Below are positions 9,235-16,047 of a stretch of 64,000 nucleotides of DNA, one piece after another. Numbering within the stretch: the stretch's first letter is position 1; the number at the start of each line of letters is the position of its first letter. The translations under genes and the position numbers were made by a program. The notes beneath the pieces were generated by a model. The model had not been told where the DNA came from and did not search any database. It worked only from the letters and a program-made list of their open reading frames with translations. The DNA is from Planctomycetota bacterium (GTDB taxonomy: Bacteria > Planctomycetota > Planctomycetia > Pirellulales > Pirellulaceae), in contig JAPLNL010000101.1 in assembly GCA_026692905.1 (NCBI GenBank), positions 19,788-83,787 of the forward strand. The letters run 5' to 3'.

Positions 9235-10242
9235 ATGTCGAAAATGAAAGCGGCCTACATTCGAACGACTGGCTCACCTGATGTCATCGTGTATGGTGAT
9301 TTGCCCGAACCCGTTTGCGGTTTGGAGCAAGCGATTGTGCAGGTTGGGGCGGTGTCGGTGAACTCGATCGATACCTACATTCGAAACGGCGCTAACTACT
9401 GGCCTCTTCCCAATCCGTACATTCCTGGTTGCGATTTGGCAGGAGTCATTGTCGCTGTTGGCGCTAACGTCAAACACTTGTCCGTAGGGCAGCGCGTTTG
9501 GGGGAGCAATCAAGGGTTGATGGGCAAGCAGGGGACGTTCGCAGAGTTGTGTGCGGTCGACGCTCAATGGCTCTATCCTTCACCGGATTGTGCAGATGAT
9601 ACGGAATTGGCCTCTGTCGCGTTGGTTGGCATCACGGCCCATTTGGGATTGTTTCAGCATGCGATGTTGAAACCGGGCGAAACGATTTTTGTTCGAGGCG
9701 GAACAGGTGGCGTAGGTGCGATGGTCGTGCAAATGGCCAAAGCTATCGGTGCAAAAGTGATCACGACAGGCGGTAGTGCAGCCAAGATTGCAAAATGCCT
9801 GGAACTCGGCGCAGACTTCGCGTTCGACTACAACAGCTCAAACCTTGCTGACGAAATTCGAAAGGCAGCCCCGAACGGTGTAAACGTTTTTTGGGAAACG
9901 CTGCGAGAACCAGATTTCGATCTCGCGGTGGGTGCGATGAGCGAGAGAGGTCGAATGATCTTGATGGCAGGTCGGGATGCACGTCCCCAGTTTCCAGTCG
10001 GCCCTTTTTACGTCAAAGGATGTTCGCTGCATGGGTTTGCCATGTTCAAGGCTTCTGCAACGCAACAACAGGTCTGCGCCTCAGATATCAATCATTGGAT
10101 GACCTCGGATGTTCTCAAAGCACAAATCGATAGGGTTTTACCGCTGAGTGATGCCGCTCAAGCGCAGCGACTCCAAGAATCGAATACGGTTCAGAAGAAG
10201 AGTGTTTTGTCAGGGAAAATCGTGTTGAAAGTGGGAAGTTAG
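9235..10242 (+). CDS. NADPH:quinone oxidoreductase-like protein
   Basis: This is a medium-chain dehydrogenase/reductase of about 335 residues, with a GroES-like N-terminal half (IPGCDLAGVIVAVGANVKHL, GQRVWGSNQG) and a nucleotide-binding half. The Rossmann motif FVRGGTGGVGAMVVQMAKA is intact, and AKVITTGGSAAKIAKCLELG follows. The pattern of zinc-ligand Cys residues of true alcohol dehydrogenases is absent, which fits the zeta-crystallin/quinone reductase branch. The natural electron acceptor cannot be told. The start is at 9235 (MSKMKAAYIRTTG) or at the ATG at 9244. The open frame extends further upstream over the end of the MCE gene, but that part has no family similarity. Confidence 0.88.
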   Translation: MSKMKAAYIRTTGSPDVIVYGDLPEPVCGLEQAIVQVGAVSVNSIDTYIRNGANYWPLPNPYIPGCDLAGVIVAVGANVKHLSVGQRVWGSNQGLMGKQGTFAELCAVDAQWLYPSPDCADDTELASVALVGITAHLGLFQHAMLKPGETIFVRGGTGGVGAMVVQMAKAIGAKVITTGGSAAKIAKCLELGADFAFDYNSSNLADEIRKAAPNGVNVFWETLREPDFDLAVGAMSERGRMILMAGRDARPQFPVGPFYVKGCSLHGFAMFKASATQQQVCASDINHWMTSDVLKAQIDRVLPLSDAAQAQRLQESNTVQKKSVLSGKIVLKVGS

Positions 10243-10310
10243 CTTACGCCGCGGTCAACATGGCTTCGTAGAGTTAGGCCATTAGATTGTAGAGTTACGC
10301 CATTAGATTG

Positions 10311-10330
10311 GGGAGGGCGAGGCTCCTGCT
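10311..10330. repeat. Single arm of repeat family A
   Basis: GGGGAGGGCGAGGCTCCTGC matches the left arm of family A seen at 63905. No inverse arm follows. Instead the sequence runs into a different palindrome with 22-bp tandem repeats. It may be half of a disrupted element. Confidence 0.55.
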
Positions 10331-10340
10331 GATGTAGGAT

Positions 10341-10451
10341 GGGACCATTGTCCCGTCTAATAAACCAGTTTGTCCCGTCTAATAAACCAGTTTGTCCCGT
10401 CTAATAAACCAGTTTGTCCCGTCTAATAAACCAGTTCGGGACAATGGTCCC
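10341..10451. repeat. Palindrome enclosing four 22-bp tandem repeats
   Basis: Perfect 15-base inverted arms GGGACCATTGTCCCG (10341-10355) and CGGGACAATGGTCCC (10437-10451) flank four identical 22-base units, starting at 10349, 10371, 10393 and 10415, each TGTCCCGTCTAATAAACCAG plus TT. The units share their TGTCCCG with the inner end of the left arm. The arm is itself partly palindromic (GGGACcattGTCCC). The element lies between the quinone reductase and the YihY gene, both on the plus strand. Confidence 0.85.
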
Positions 10452-10526
10452 AAACTACGCTCATGCGAAATCGCTAGCAATCAGACTTCTATGGCATCGC
10501 TCGACGAATATTCGTAAGATCGGGTC

Positions 10527-11660
10527 ATGTCGAATCCAATCAAGAGCCTTGAAATCGAACAACTGACGGAAGTGAAGACTGCCGTATTGAAATCCAGCAA
10601 GCATTGGATTCGGAATTTCTTTCCCAATCTTCGGGACGCTGGGATTCGCTGGAGCGAGGACGATGCGAGCTCTCTCGCTGCTTCGGTAGCGTATTATTTG
10701 GCATTGTCGATGTTCCCGTTGATGCTGTTGCTAACATCCGGCTTCGGGATCTTTTTGCAATTTTCTAAAACGGGGAAGAAGGCAGAGGAGCAGATCCTGG
10801 TCATGGTTGAGACACATGCGTCTCCCATCATTAAGAAGCAAATTGAGCAAGTGCTGACCCAACTACAAAATCAGTCGCTTGTAAGTGGGCCGTTCGGGTT
10901 TATGGCTGCGACTTTGGCTGCGATTGGGATCTTTGCTCAAATCGATCGCGGTTTTGACCGAATTTTTCGGATCCCAGCCCAAAAGGACTCGGATGTTCGG
11001 CGGACGATTTATCGAGTGATGAAAAGCCGATTCCTTGCATTCATGATGCTGGCGAGTTTAGGAGGTGCAATTTTAGTGATGTTTGCTGCTGGGCTGGTGA
11101 TGGCGCAGTTTCAATCGATAACAAGCTCGGCGGTTCCGAGCATGCGTTACCTGCTTCCGCTCGCCGAACTGGCTTCCAATGTTGTTGGAAACGGATTGCT
11201 TTTTTCTTTGGTCTATCGATGGTTGCCCAAAAAATATGTGTGTTGGAAAGATGCGTTTCGTGGCGGGTTGCTTGCTGCCTGCATTTGGGAGCTGGGGCGA
11301 TTTGTGCTTGGAGCATTCTTGATCGGAATGCGATACTCGAGTGCCTATGGTGCCGTGGGATCATTTATCGCCATCCTGCTTTGGTGTTACTACGGGATAT
11401 CCATTTTGTTTTTTGGGGCTGAGTATGTTCAAGTGCTGCAGCTTCGACGGCAAGGAAGCCCAACCACAGGCCATGCAACGGAAGGCGCAAAGAACGAAGT
11501 GCCGATGGTCGCCATTGTTCCAACCGAACAAGTCCCGTCTGAATCGAATGCGGGTAATGAAGTTGGAGAGTTAGAAGAGACAACGCGTAGGCGACTTCCG
11601 TTGCCATCCGAGTTGGACCGACAGACCCCTCGGCGAGCGATGGAAAAATCGAACCCGTAG
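10527..11660 (+). CDS. YihY/BrkB family inner membrane protein
   Basis: The 377-residue protein has six predicted membrane segments between about residues 50 and 310. Family motifs include SSLAASVAYYLALSMFPLML near the first helix, FGFMAATLAAIGIFAQIDRGF, and the late block YGAVGSFIAILLWCYYGISI with FFGAEYVQV. These match the YihY/BrkB (formerly RNase BN) family, whose role is uncertain. The C-terminal 70 residues are hydrophilic and probably cytoplasmic. The last codon TAG is also the first triplet of a family D palindrome, so the gene end may have been reset by that element. It stands alone, facing a minus-strand gene. Confidence 0.88.
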   Translation: MSNPIKSLEIEQLTEVKTAVLKSSKHWIRNFFPNLRDAGIRWSEDDASSLAASVAYYLALSMFPLMLLLTSGFGIFLQFSKTGKKAEEQILVMVETHASPIIKKQIEQVLTQLQNQSLVSGPFGFMAATLAAIGIFAQIDRGFDRIFRIPAQKDSDVRRTIYRVMKSRFLAFMMLASLGGAILVMFAAGLVMAQFQSITSSAVPSMRYLLPLAELASNVVGNGLLFSLVYRWLPKKYVCWKDAFRGGLLAACIWELGRFVLGAFLIGMRYSSAYGAVGSFIAILLWCYYGISILFFGAEYVQVLQLRRQGSPTTGHATEGAKNEVPMVAIVPTEQVPSESNAGNEVGELEETTRRRLPLPSELDRQTPRRAMEKSNP

Positions 11661-11714
11661 CACGCGCAATCTAGTAAATCGACGATCCAATTCACGAGCT
11701 TGCGCGACGTGCTA
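11658..11714. repeat. Palindromic repeat, family D, solitary copy
   Basis: TAGCACGCGCAATCTAGTAA (left) is followed by AATTCACGAGCTTGCGCGACGTGCTA (right; first 20 bases AATTCACGAGCTTGCGCGAC). The arms are an imperfect inverse and match the unit of the tandem array at 27520-27837. Its first three bases are the TAG stop of the YihY gene, and it lies between convergent genes. Confidence 0.75.
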
Positions 11715-11730
11715 GTCATATTGGCCCACG

Positions 11731-12549
11731 CTATTTTCGGTAGCTGACTAGCTTTTGCATGGACATCTTCAAGATATCGCCATATTCATAGTGATCAACG
11801 TCCTCACCCAACAGTTCCACTTCGTAGAAGCCCTCATAACCATACTGTTCGATAGTTGACACCAAGCTAGCCAAGGGGACATTTCCCTCTCCCAACAAGC
11901 AGCGATTTTGTTCGCCCATCGGAGCCCGTTTCGAGTCGCCAAGTTGAACCAATCGAATGAACGGAACGATCGAAGGTAGCCAGTCAATAACATTGGGGTC
12001 CTGTGCCATGTGATAGCAATCAAATACGATTCCACAATTGCTGTTCCCAATCCCAGAGATCACATCCAAGGTATCTGGAACACTGGTCAAGAATGTAAAC
12101 TCATGGGCACATCCAACGTGCATCGGTTCCACAGCCAATTGGATTCCGACAGCTTGGGCCGCTTCCGCTAAAATTTTCAACGCTTGAGCGAGCAGTCGCT
12201 TCGCATGATTGCGAGTGTGCCCTGACCTACTACCGGCCAGAACAACCAAACAGTCGGCTTCTAATTGTGCAGCAATATCAATTGCATCTAGCGCATCATG
12301 GAGCGATTCTTTGAAGGTCCTACCATCGCTGCCAGTAAAGCCCCCAGCCCAGTTGAGCGAGGAGACTTTCATCTGCTGATCCAAAAGCAACTCGCGCCCT
12401 TTGGATTCGCCACAATCCGAAAGCTTTGGACGCCACACCCCAATCGCATTAAAACCATGCTCCTTGTACCTAAGAACATCTTCTTCAAAGCTCCAACGGT
12501 AAGTGGATAGCTCGGAAACAGCCATTCGGGACATCCAAGAAATTGGCAT
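11731..12549 (-). CDS. Sugar phosphate isomerase/epimerase (TIM barrel)
   Basis: From the ATG at 12549, with AGGAG six bases upstream, the protein is 272 residues. The open frame continues 65 codons further but that part looks non-coding. It is a xylose isomerase-like TIM barrel (AP endonuclease 2 family). Seen elements are MAVSELSTYRWSFEEDVLRY, a helix-rich middle, the metal ligand Glu in VEPMHVG, His in FDCYHMAQD, and Glu in YEGFYEVELLG near the end. The substrate cannot be told; planctomycetes hold many paralogues used in sugar and inositol catabolism. It converges on the YihY gene, with a family D palindrome between. Confidence 0.85.
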   Translation of the reverse strand: MPISWMSRMAVSELSTYRWSFEEDVLRYKEHGFNAIGVWRPKLSDCGESKGRELLLDQQMKVSSLNWAGGFTGSDGRTFKESLHDALDAIDIAAQLEADCLVVLAGSRSGHTRNHAKRLLAQALKILAEAAQAVGIQLAVEPMHVGCAHEFTFLTSVPDTLDVISGIGNSNCGIVFDCYHMAQDPNVIDWLPSIVPFIRLVQLGDSKRAPMGEQNRCLLGEGNVPLASLVSTIEQYGYEGFYEVELLGEDVDHYEYGDILKMSMQKLVSYRK

Positions 12550-13268
12550 CAAATCTCCTGCGAGTGGGGGCAATCGATCCGTTCCAATCGAAACAACGAC
12601 CGATTCGATTGTGTCGCAAGTATCTACGTCGTCCATCGCCTGTAAAGAAGGGCTCGAGCGATTCCATCCATTTTCGTGATCCGGGCGGGGACGCGAGCCA
12701 ATCGATCCATTCAAAACCACTAAATTTACCCAAATCACCCACACTCCCTGCCTGCAAAAATCTCCATGTTTTATGAGGCTTGATGCGACATGCCTTTTTA
12801 TTGAGCACCAAGCATGCTCCTTTCATGTGCATCCGTACTTGGCCTCGGCTCCGATTTTTCGCAAGTCATCACCTCCCGTTATTTTTTGGTTTTATTTTGA
12901 GGAAACAAATACACCATTCCAGCTTCTAAACGGTTGCATTAGCTCCTTTTATCGACTCAAAGACGAAAGCGAATGCCGTCATTCAGGAATTGGGTTTACT
13001 GATTGGTACGCAAGCTGCATTCGAATTGAAACATCGGAAGACTGATTTTGGGCGTGTGTGTGTAAAAAGTTCAATTTTAATTCAACCGAAACAATGGCAT
13101 CGCGATTTGCTCGAGGCTGGCTGGAGGAGGGAGAGGACCTTCAGTTGATCTTGATCTTGTCGCGGTGCCTTTTTCGTTTTTAGGGCACAAAAGTGCAAAA
13201 CGATTGTCCTCAATCGTTTCGGCGCTGCCAGAAACAAAAAAGAATCGAAGTCAGATTCGATCGGAATT
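12550..13268. other. Gene-poor stretch without recognisable genes
   Basis: The longest plus-strand frame here (12773-13045, 90 codons) has no recognisable motif and no ribosome site. The antisense frames continue upstream of the isomerase start and look like chance extensions. A CGATTGTCCTCAATCG hairpin at 13203-13218 resembles the hairpin inside the neighbouring 75-bp repeats. I see nothing else. Confidence 0.6.
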
Positions 13269-13524
13269 CGCTCCAAAGACGCCTGGCTAGAAAGAGCCTA
13301 AAGTGCCCGCCAAGCGATTGAGACAATCGCTTTACTCTTTCTTCGCTCCAAAGATGCCTGGCTAGAAAGGGCCTAAAGTGCCCGCCAAGCGATTGAGACA
13401 ATCGCTTTACTCTTTCTTCGCTCCAAAGATGCCTGGCTAGAAAGGGCCTAAAGTGCCCGCCAAGCGATTGAGATAGAAAGAGCCTAAAGTGCCCGCCAAG
13501 CGATTGAGACAATCGCTTTACTCT
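13269..13524. repeat. 75-bp tandem repeat with internal hairpin (about 3.5 copies)
   Basis: Copies start at 13269, 13344 and 13419, an exact 75-base period. A last copy is shortened by an internal deletion after GATTGAGA (about 13473). Each copy holds CGCTCCAAAGATGCCTGGCT and a perfect hairpin AAGCGATTGAGACAATCGCTT (first 20 bases AAGCGATTGAGACAATCGCT). Because 75 is a multiple of three, frames stay open through it and give a 25-residue repeat on the minus strand, but no gene is needed to explain that. It lies directly after the stop of the DUF4912 gene at 13531. Confidence 0.9.
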
Positions 13525-13530
13525 CAAAGC

Positions 13531-15042
13531 CTACAGGTCTTCGGTATCGGATGAGACAGGTTCCATGACTTTGGTGTTGCGCTCTACAGCGATGACGACA
13601 GTTTGTTCATCGACTCCGTCTCGGCTTTTCGCGGTCGCCGGCAAAACTTGGCGTCGATCTGGAAGTGGTAGCCGGATGGAAAAGCTACCATCGGAACGAA
13701 CTTTGACGGGTTCCGTGCCGACAGAAACATGGGCTTCCGGATGGGTTGAGCCGAATACAACTAGCTCAGCGTTCACATCGAAGTGGAACTGCTTGTGGCG
13801 TTTGAGTGAGCCCTCTGCGCCGCTGCCGAACTGAGAAAGGACATCGGCATCCATCGTGCGTTTTAGTCTTTCCTCAAAGAGCTCGGTGAGATCGCCTGTT
13901 TGAGTATCGTCGCCGTAGCCACCACTCATCGAATAGATATGTTCAGCGTCTGTGGCGATATCAGCCCAATGGTCGTCCGTTGCTTCTTTGCCACCTGGCG
14001 CTGGGGTCGTTACGATATTGCTGCGTGTAAGTTCGTAGAAACGGCCGTTTGCACAGAGGTAACCCATCAGCATCTTGAAGCGGCTCGGTGGCGCGTCGAC
14101 ATCAATGTACCAATTTCGGACTCCACCATGAATCTCGATGTCTCGGTGAATCACTTCGGAGTTGCTGGTCGTGCCTGAATCATCGAGTTTGAGTAGTCGC
14201 AGGGTAGGTTTGACCGTGTGCCAGTTTTCAGCCAGGGCGGCCTTTGCACGATCGACAGAGTGTCGCATGATGTCCCAATGGGCGTGGATCCAATACGGAT
14301 CGCGAACCATCAGAATTAGGCGGTCTTTGCCCTTCACGATTTGGGGGATTGGATTTAGCGGAGTCAGTGAAGTCTTTGGAGCGGGTTGAGCCAAGTCCTT
14401 TCGAAGTTCCTTTTCCGCCTGAGCGCTGCGGATTTTCGCAACGATCGCAGGGTTTGTGTTCGAAGGTGGCGGAACCGGCTCATGCTTGATGGCTGCTGGT
14501 TTGACCGTCTTTGATTCTGTTTTCCCCGACGCCTCCGCGTGAGGTTCGAATGTTTTCGCCTTCACTTGAGATTTGGCCGCCAGTGGCTGTTTTGCCTTTT
14601 CAAGCTTTGCAGGCGGAGTTTTGGTCGAAATCACAGGATTCGCAACAGGTTTTCCTGCTGCGATTTTCGTTGCTTTACCAACCTTTTCCTTCGCGAGTTT
14701 CCCTGAATTCGGTTTGGAAGCGGGCGAAAGCTTGGCCGGCTTAAGATTGGCATTTGCCTTTGCGGCAGGGGCTTTGGTGATGGGTGCCTTTACGGCGACC
14801 TTAGATTTAGGGGAAGCAGCAACAGCGGTCTTTTTTAGGGAAACCGCGGGTTTCGCTGCTTTTTTGCTAGTGGCTATTGCTGCTGGCTTGGCTTTTGAAT
14901 CCAATTTTTTGGACGCCGCACTGGGCTTGCCGCTAATCGGTTTTGTCACCTTGGCTTGTGGTTTTCCGCCCTTCTCCACCTTTGCATTTGTCTTTTTAAC
15001 AGGCATTTTGGCGGCAGTTTTCTTCTTTTTTGAGGCGTTCAC
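13531..15042 (-). CDS. DUF4912 protein with histone H1-like basic tail
   Basis: The 503-residue protein has two very different parts. Residues 1 to about 195 are almost wholly Lys, Ala, Pro, Ser and Thr (for example MNASKKKKTAAKMPVKKTNA) with AKPA and KKTA-type steps, like eukaryotic H1 tails or bacterial Hc1/AlgP tails, and should be disordered and DNA- or RNA-binding by charge. Residues about 235-365 match DUF4912 (RLILMVRDPYWIHAHWDI, LRLLKLDDS, GVRNWYIDVDAPPSRFKMLM). The rest includes a short beta-domain with VFGSTHPEAHVSVGTEPVKV. DUF4912 has no established function. The gene starts at the ATG at 15042 with AGGAGCTTCCTGT-like sequence upstream. The region up to the atp operon holds only about 260 bases. 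Confidence 0.82.
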   Translation of the reverse strand: MNASKKKKTAAKMPVKKTNAKVEKGGKPQAKVTKPISGKPSAASKKLDSKAKPAAIATSKKAAKPAVSLKKTAVAASPKSKVAVKAPITKAPAAKANANLKPAKLSPASKPNSGKLAKEKVGKATKIAAGKPVANPVISTKTPPAKLEKAKQPLAAKSQVKAKTFEPHAEASGKTESKTVKPAAIKHEPVPPPSNTNPAIVAKIRSAQAEKELRKDLAQPAPKTSLTPLNPIPQIVKGKDRLILMVRDPYWIHAHWDIMRHSVDRAKAALAENWHTVKPTLRLLKLDDSGTTSNSEVIHRDIEIHGGVRNWYIDVDAPPSRFKMLMGYLCANGRFYELTRSNIVTTPAPGGKEATDDHWADIATDAEHIYSMSGGYGDDTQTGDLTELFEERLKRTMDADVLSQFGSGAEGSLKRHKQFHFDVNAELVVFGSTHPEAHVSVGTEPVKVRSDGSFSIRLPLPDRRQVLPATAKSRDGVDEQTVVIAVERNTKVMEPVSSDTEDL

Positions 15043-15301
15043 AGGAAGCTCCTAGGGGGGGCCGTGAAAAGGATCGTTACCTTCCATGGCTGCGTACCGA
15101 GTTGCGTTGCATCTCCAGTACTGTTTCGGGTGCGGATAAACGGACAAAAACTCAGGGCGAGCCCACGAATTTAGAAATCTAGTATGCTTGGAGATTAGCT
15201 GGATTTCCAGTAATAAGACGGCGGAATGATGTTGCGAGACAGTGCTTCTTGGTTCGTTTGTCAATAAAAAGCAACATGTGTCGCCCAAGAATGGAGAGAA
15301 A

Positions 15302-15646
15302 ATGAGCAATTACCAAGGTGGCGAACCCGATTCTGGACAAAGCTCTTTCTCAGCGTCCGGCAGGAAATCGGAGGAAAACGAGGCGGAGCGCATCGAATCC
15401 CAGGCAAACACAAATGCCGTTTCGCGGGCTATTGCAGTAATGATTCTGATGCTGCTGCCGGGGGTTGGAGGGAGCTACCTGGACGGCTGGCTTGGTACGC
15501 AGTTTTTTGTTTTGATCGGATTTGGGTTGGGAATTGCTATTGCGATTTTTGGACTGCTTTATGTTGCAAAGATCGCAGATGTAGCGGCAAAACGCAGTCG
15601 CCAGCTGAAGGAAAAAGAAACCGCCAATCCGAGGAAGGTTTTGTAG
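15302..15646 (+). CDS. AtpZ/AtpI-like small membrane protein
   Basis: This is the first gene of the ATP synthase operon. From the ATG at 15302, with GGAGAG six bases upstream, it has 114 residues. A charged Ser/Glu-rich N-terminus of about 45 residues is followed by two membrane helices (AVMILMLLPGVGGSYLDGWL and FFVLIGFGLGIAIAIFGLLY) and a basic tail. The GxYLDxxLGT loop between the helices is typical for AtpZ-type proteins, which assist ATP synthase assembly or Mg/Ca uptake. The stop TAG at 15644-15646 is the first triplet of a 69-bp palindromic element. Confidence 0.8.
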   Translation: MSNYQGGEPDSGQSSFSASGRKSEENEAERIESQANTNAVSRAIAVMILMLLPGVGGSYLDGWLGTQFFVLIGFGLGIAIAIFGLLYVAKIADVAAKRSRQLKEKETANPRKVL

Positions 15647-15711
15647 CGAAACTCGTCAAGAGTTTCGGCGCGGCCATACAAGCAACCAAAAGTCTTGACG
15701 ACTTTCGCTAC
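15643..15711. repeat. 69-bp palindromic repeat, family C, copy 1 (inside atp operon)
   Basis: The left arm GTAGCGAAACTCGTCAAGAG continues into TTTCG. The right arm is AAAAGTCTTGACGACTTTCG followed by CTAC. The arms are inverse with a few changes, and each is partly self-complementary (CTCGTCAAGAG). A second copy of exactly the same length lies at 42006-42074. The element begins one base before the TAG stop of the atpZ-like gene and ends 28 bases before the next start. Confidence 0.85.
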
Positions 15712-15738
15712 GATAGCCTACCCCGGGATGTGAACCTC

Positions 15739-16044
15739 ATGACAAAAGATCATTTGAAAATCAAATCGAAAATCCTTTTGCTGATTCCGGAAGCGATGTC
15801 TTATTGCGCTCTTGGTGGTGTTTGCCTCCTGGTAACGTGGATGTTGACCTTGGATGGCGCGATTCCCGACTACGCATATCTTGCCCTTTCGGTGTGTCTT
15901 GCTACTGGGTTAGGTCCGTTGGCCTGGCAACTCTCCGGCAAAGCTCTCGTTCGGGATGAATTATCGATTTTGCTAACGATGGGATTTCGCGTTTCAGTGC
16001 TGCTGGGATCAATCGATCCAACATCCTCCCCAGAGTTAGCCTGA
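15739..16044 (+). CDS. Small membrane protein in AtpI position
   Basis: From the ATG at 15739 the protein has 101 residues (a GTG three codons earlier is also open). It has two clear hydrophobic segments (about 17-37 with YCALGGVCLLVTWML, and about 44-65 with YAYLALSVCLATGLGPLAW). A third, weaker one (SILLTMGFRVSVLLGS) follows close to the C-terminus. Its place between the AtpZ-like gene and atpB, and the three-helix layout, suggest a relative of ATP synthase protein I, but normal AtpI has four helices and I see no clear signature. It may be a shortened form. Its TGA is three bases before the atpB ATG. Confidence 0.65.
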   Translation: MTKDHLKIKSKILLLIPEAMSYCALGGVCLLVTWMLTLDGAIPDYAYLALSVCLATGLGPLAWQLSGKALVRDELSILLTMGFRVSVLLGSIDPTSSPELA

Positions 16045-16047
16045 GCA

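Noticed and set aside
12550..12744. N-terminal 65 codons of the sugar isomerase frame
   Set aside because: AGGAG six bases before the ATG at 12549 and loss of family similarity upstream favour the shorter protein.
12773..13045. 90-codon plus-strand gene
   Set aside because: No family features, no ribosome site; composition looks non-coding.
13210..13527. 105-codon minus-strand frame made of a 25-residue repeat
   Set aside because: It is the translation of the 75-bp tandem repeat, which stays open because 75 is a multiple of three; no ribosome site and no family match.
14573..15055. 160-codon plus-strand Phe/Ala-rich gene
   Set aside because: It is the antisense of the Lys/Ala-rich tail of the DUF4912 protein; such tails leave the opposite strand open.
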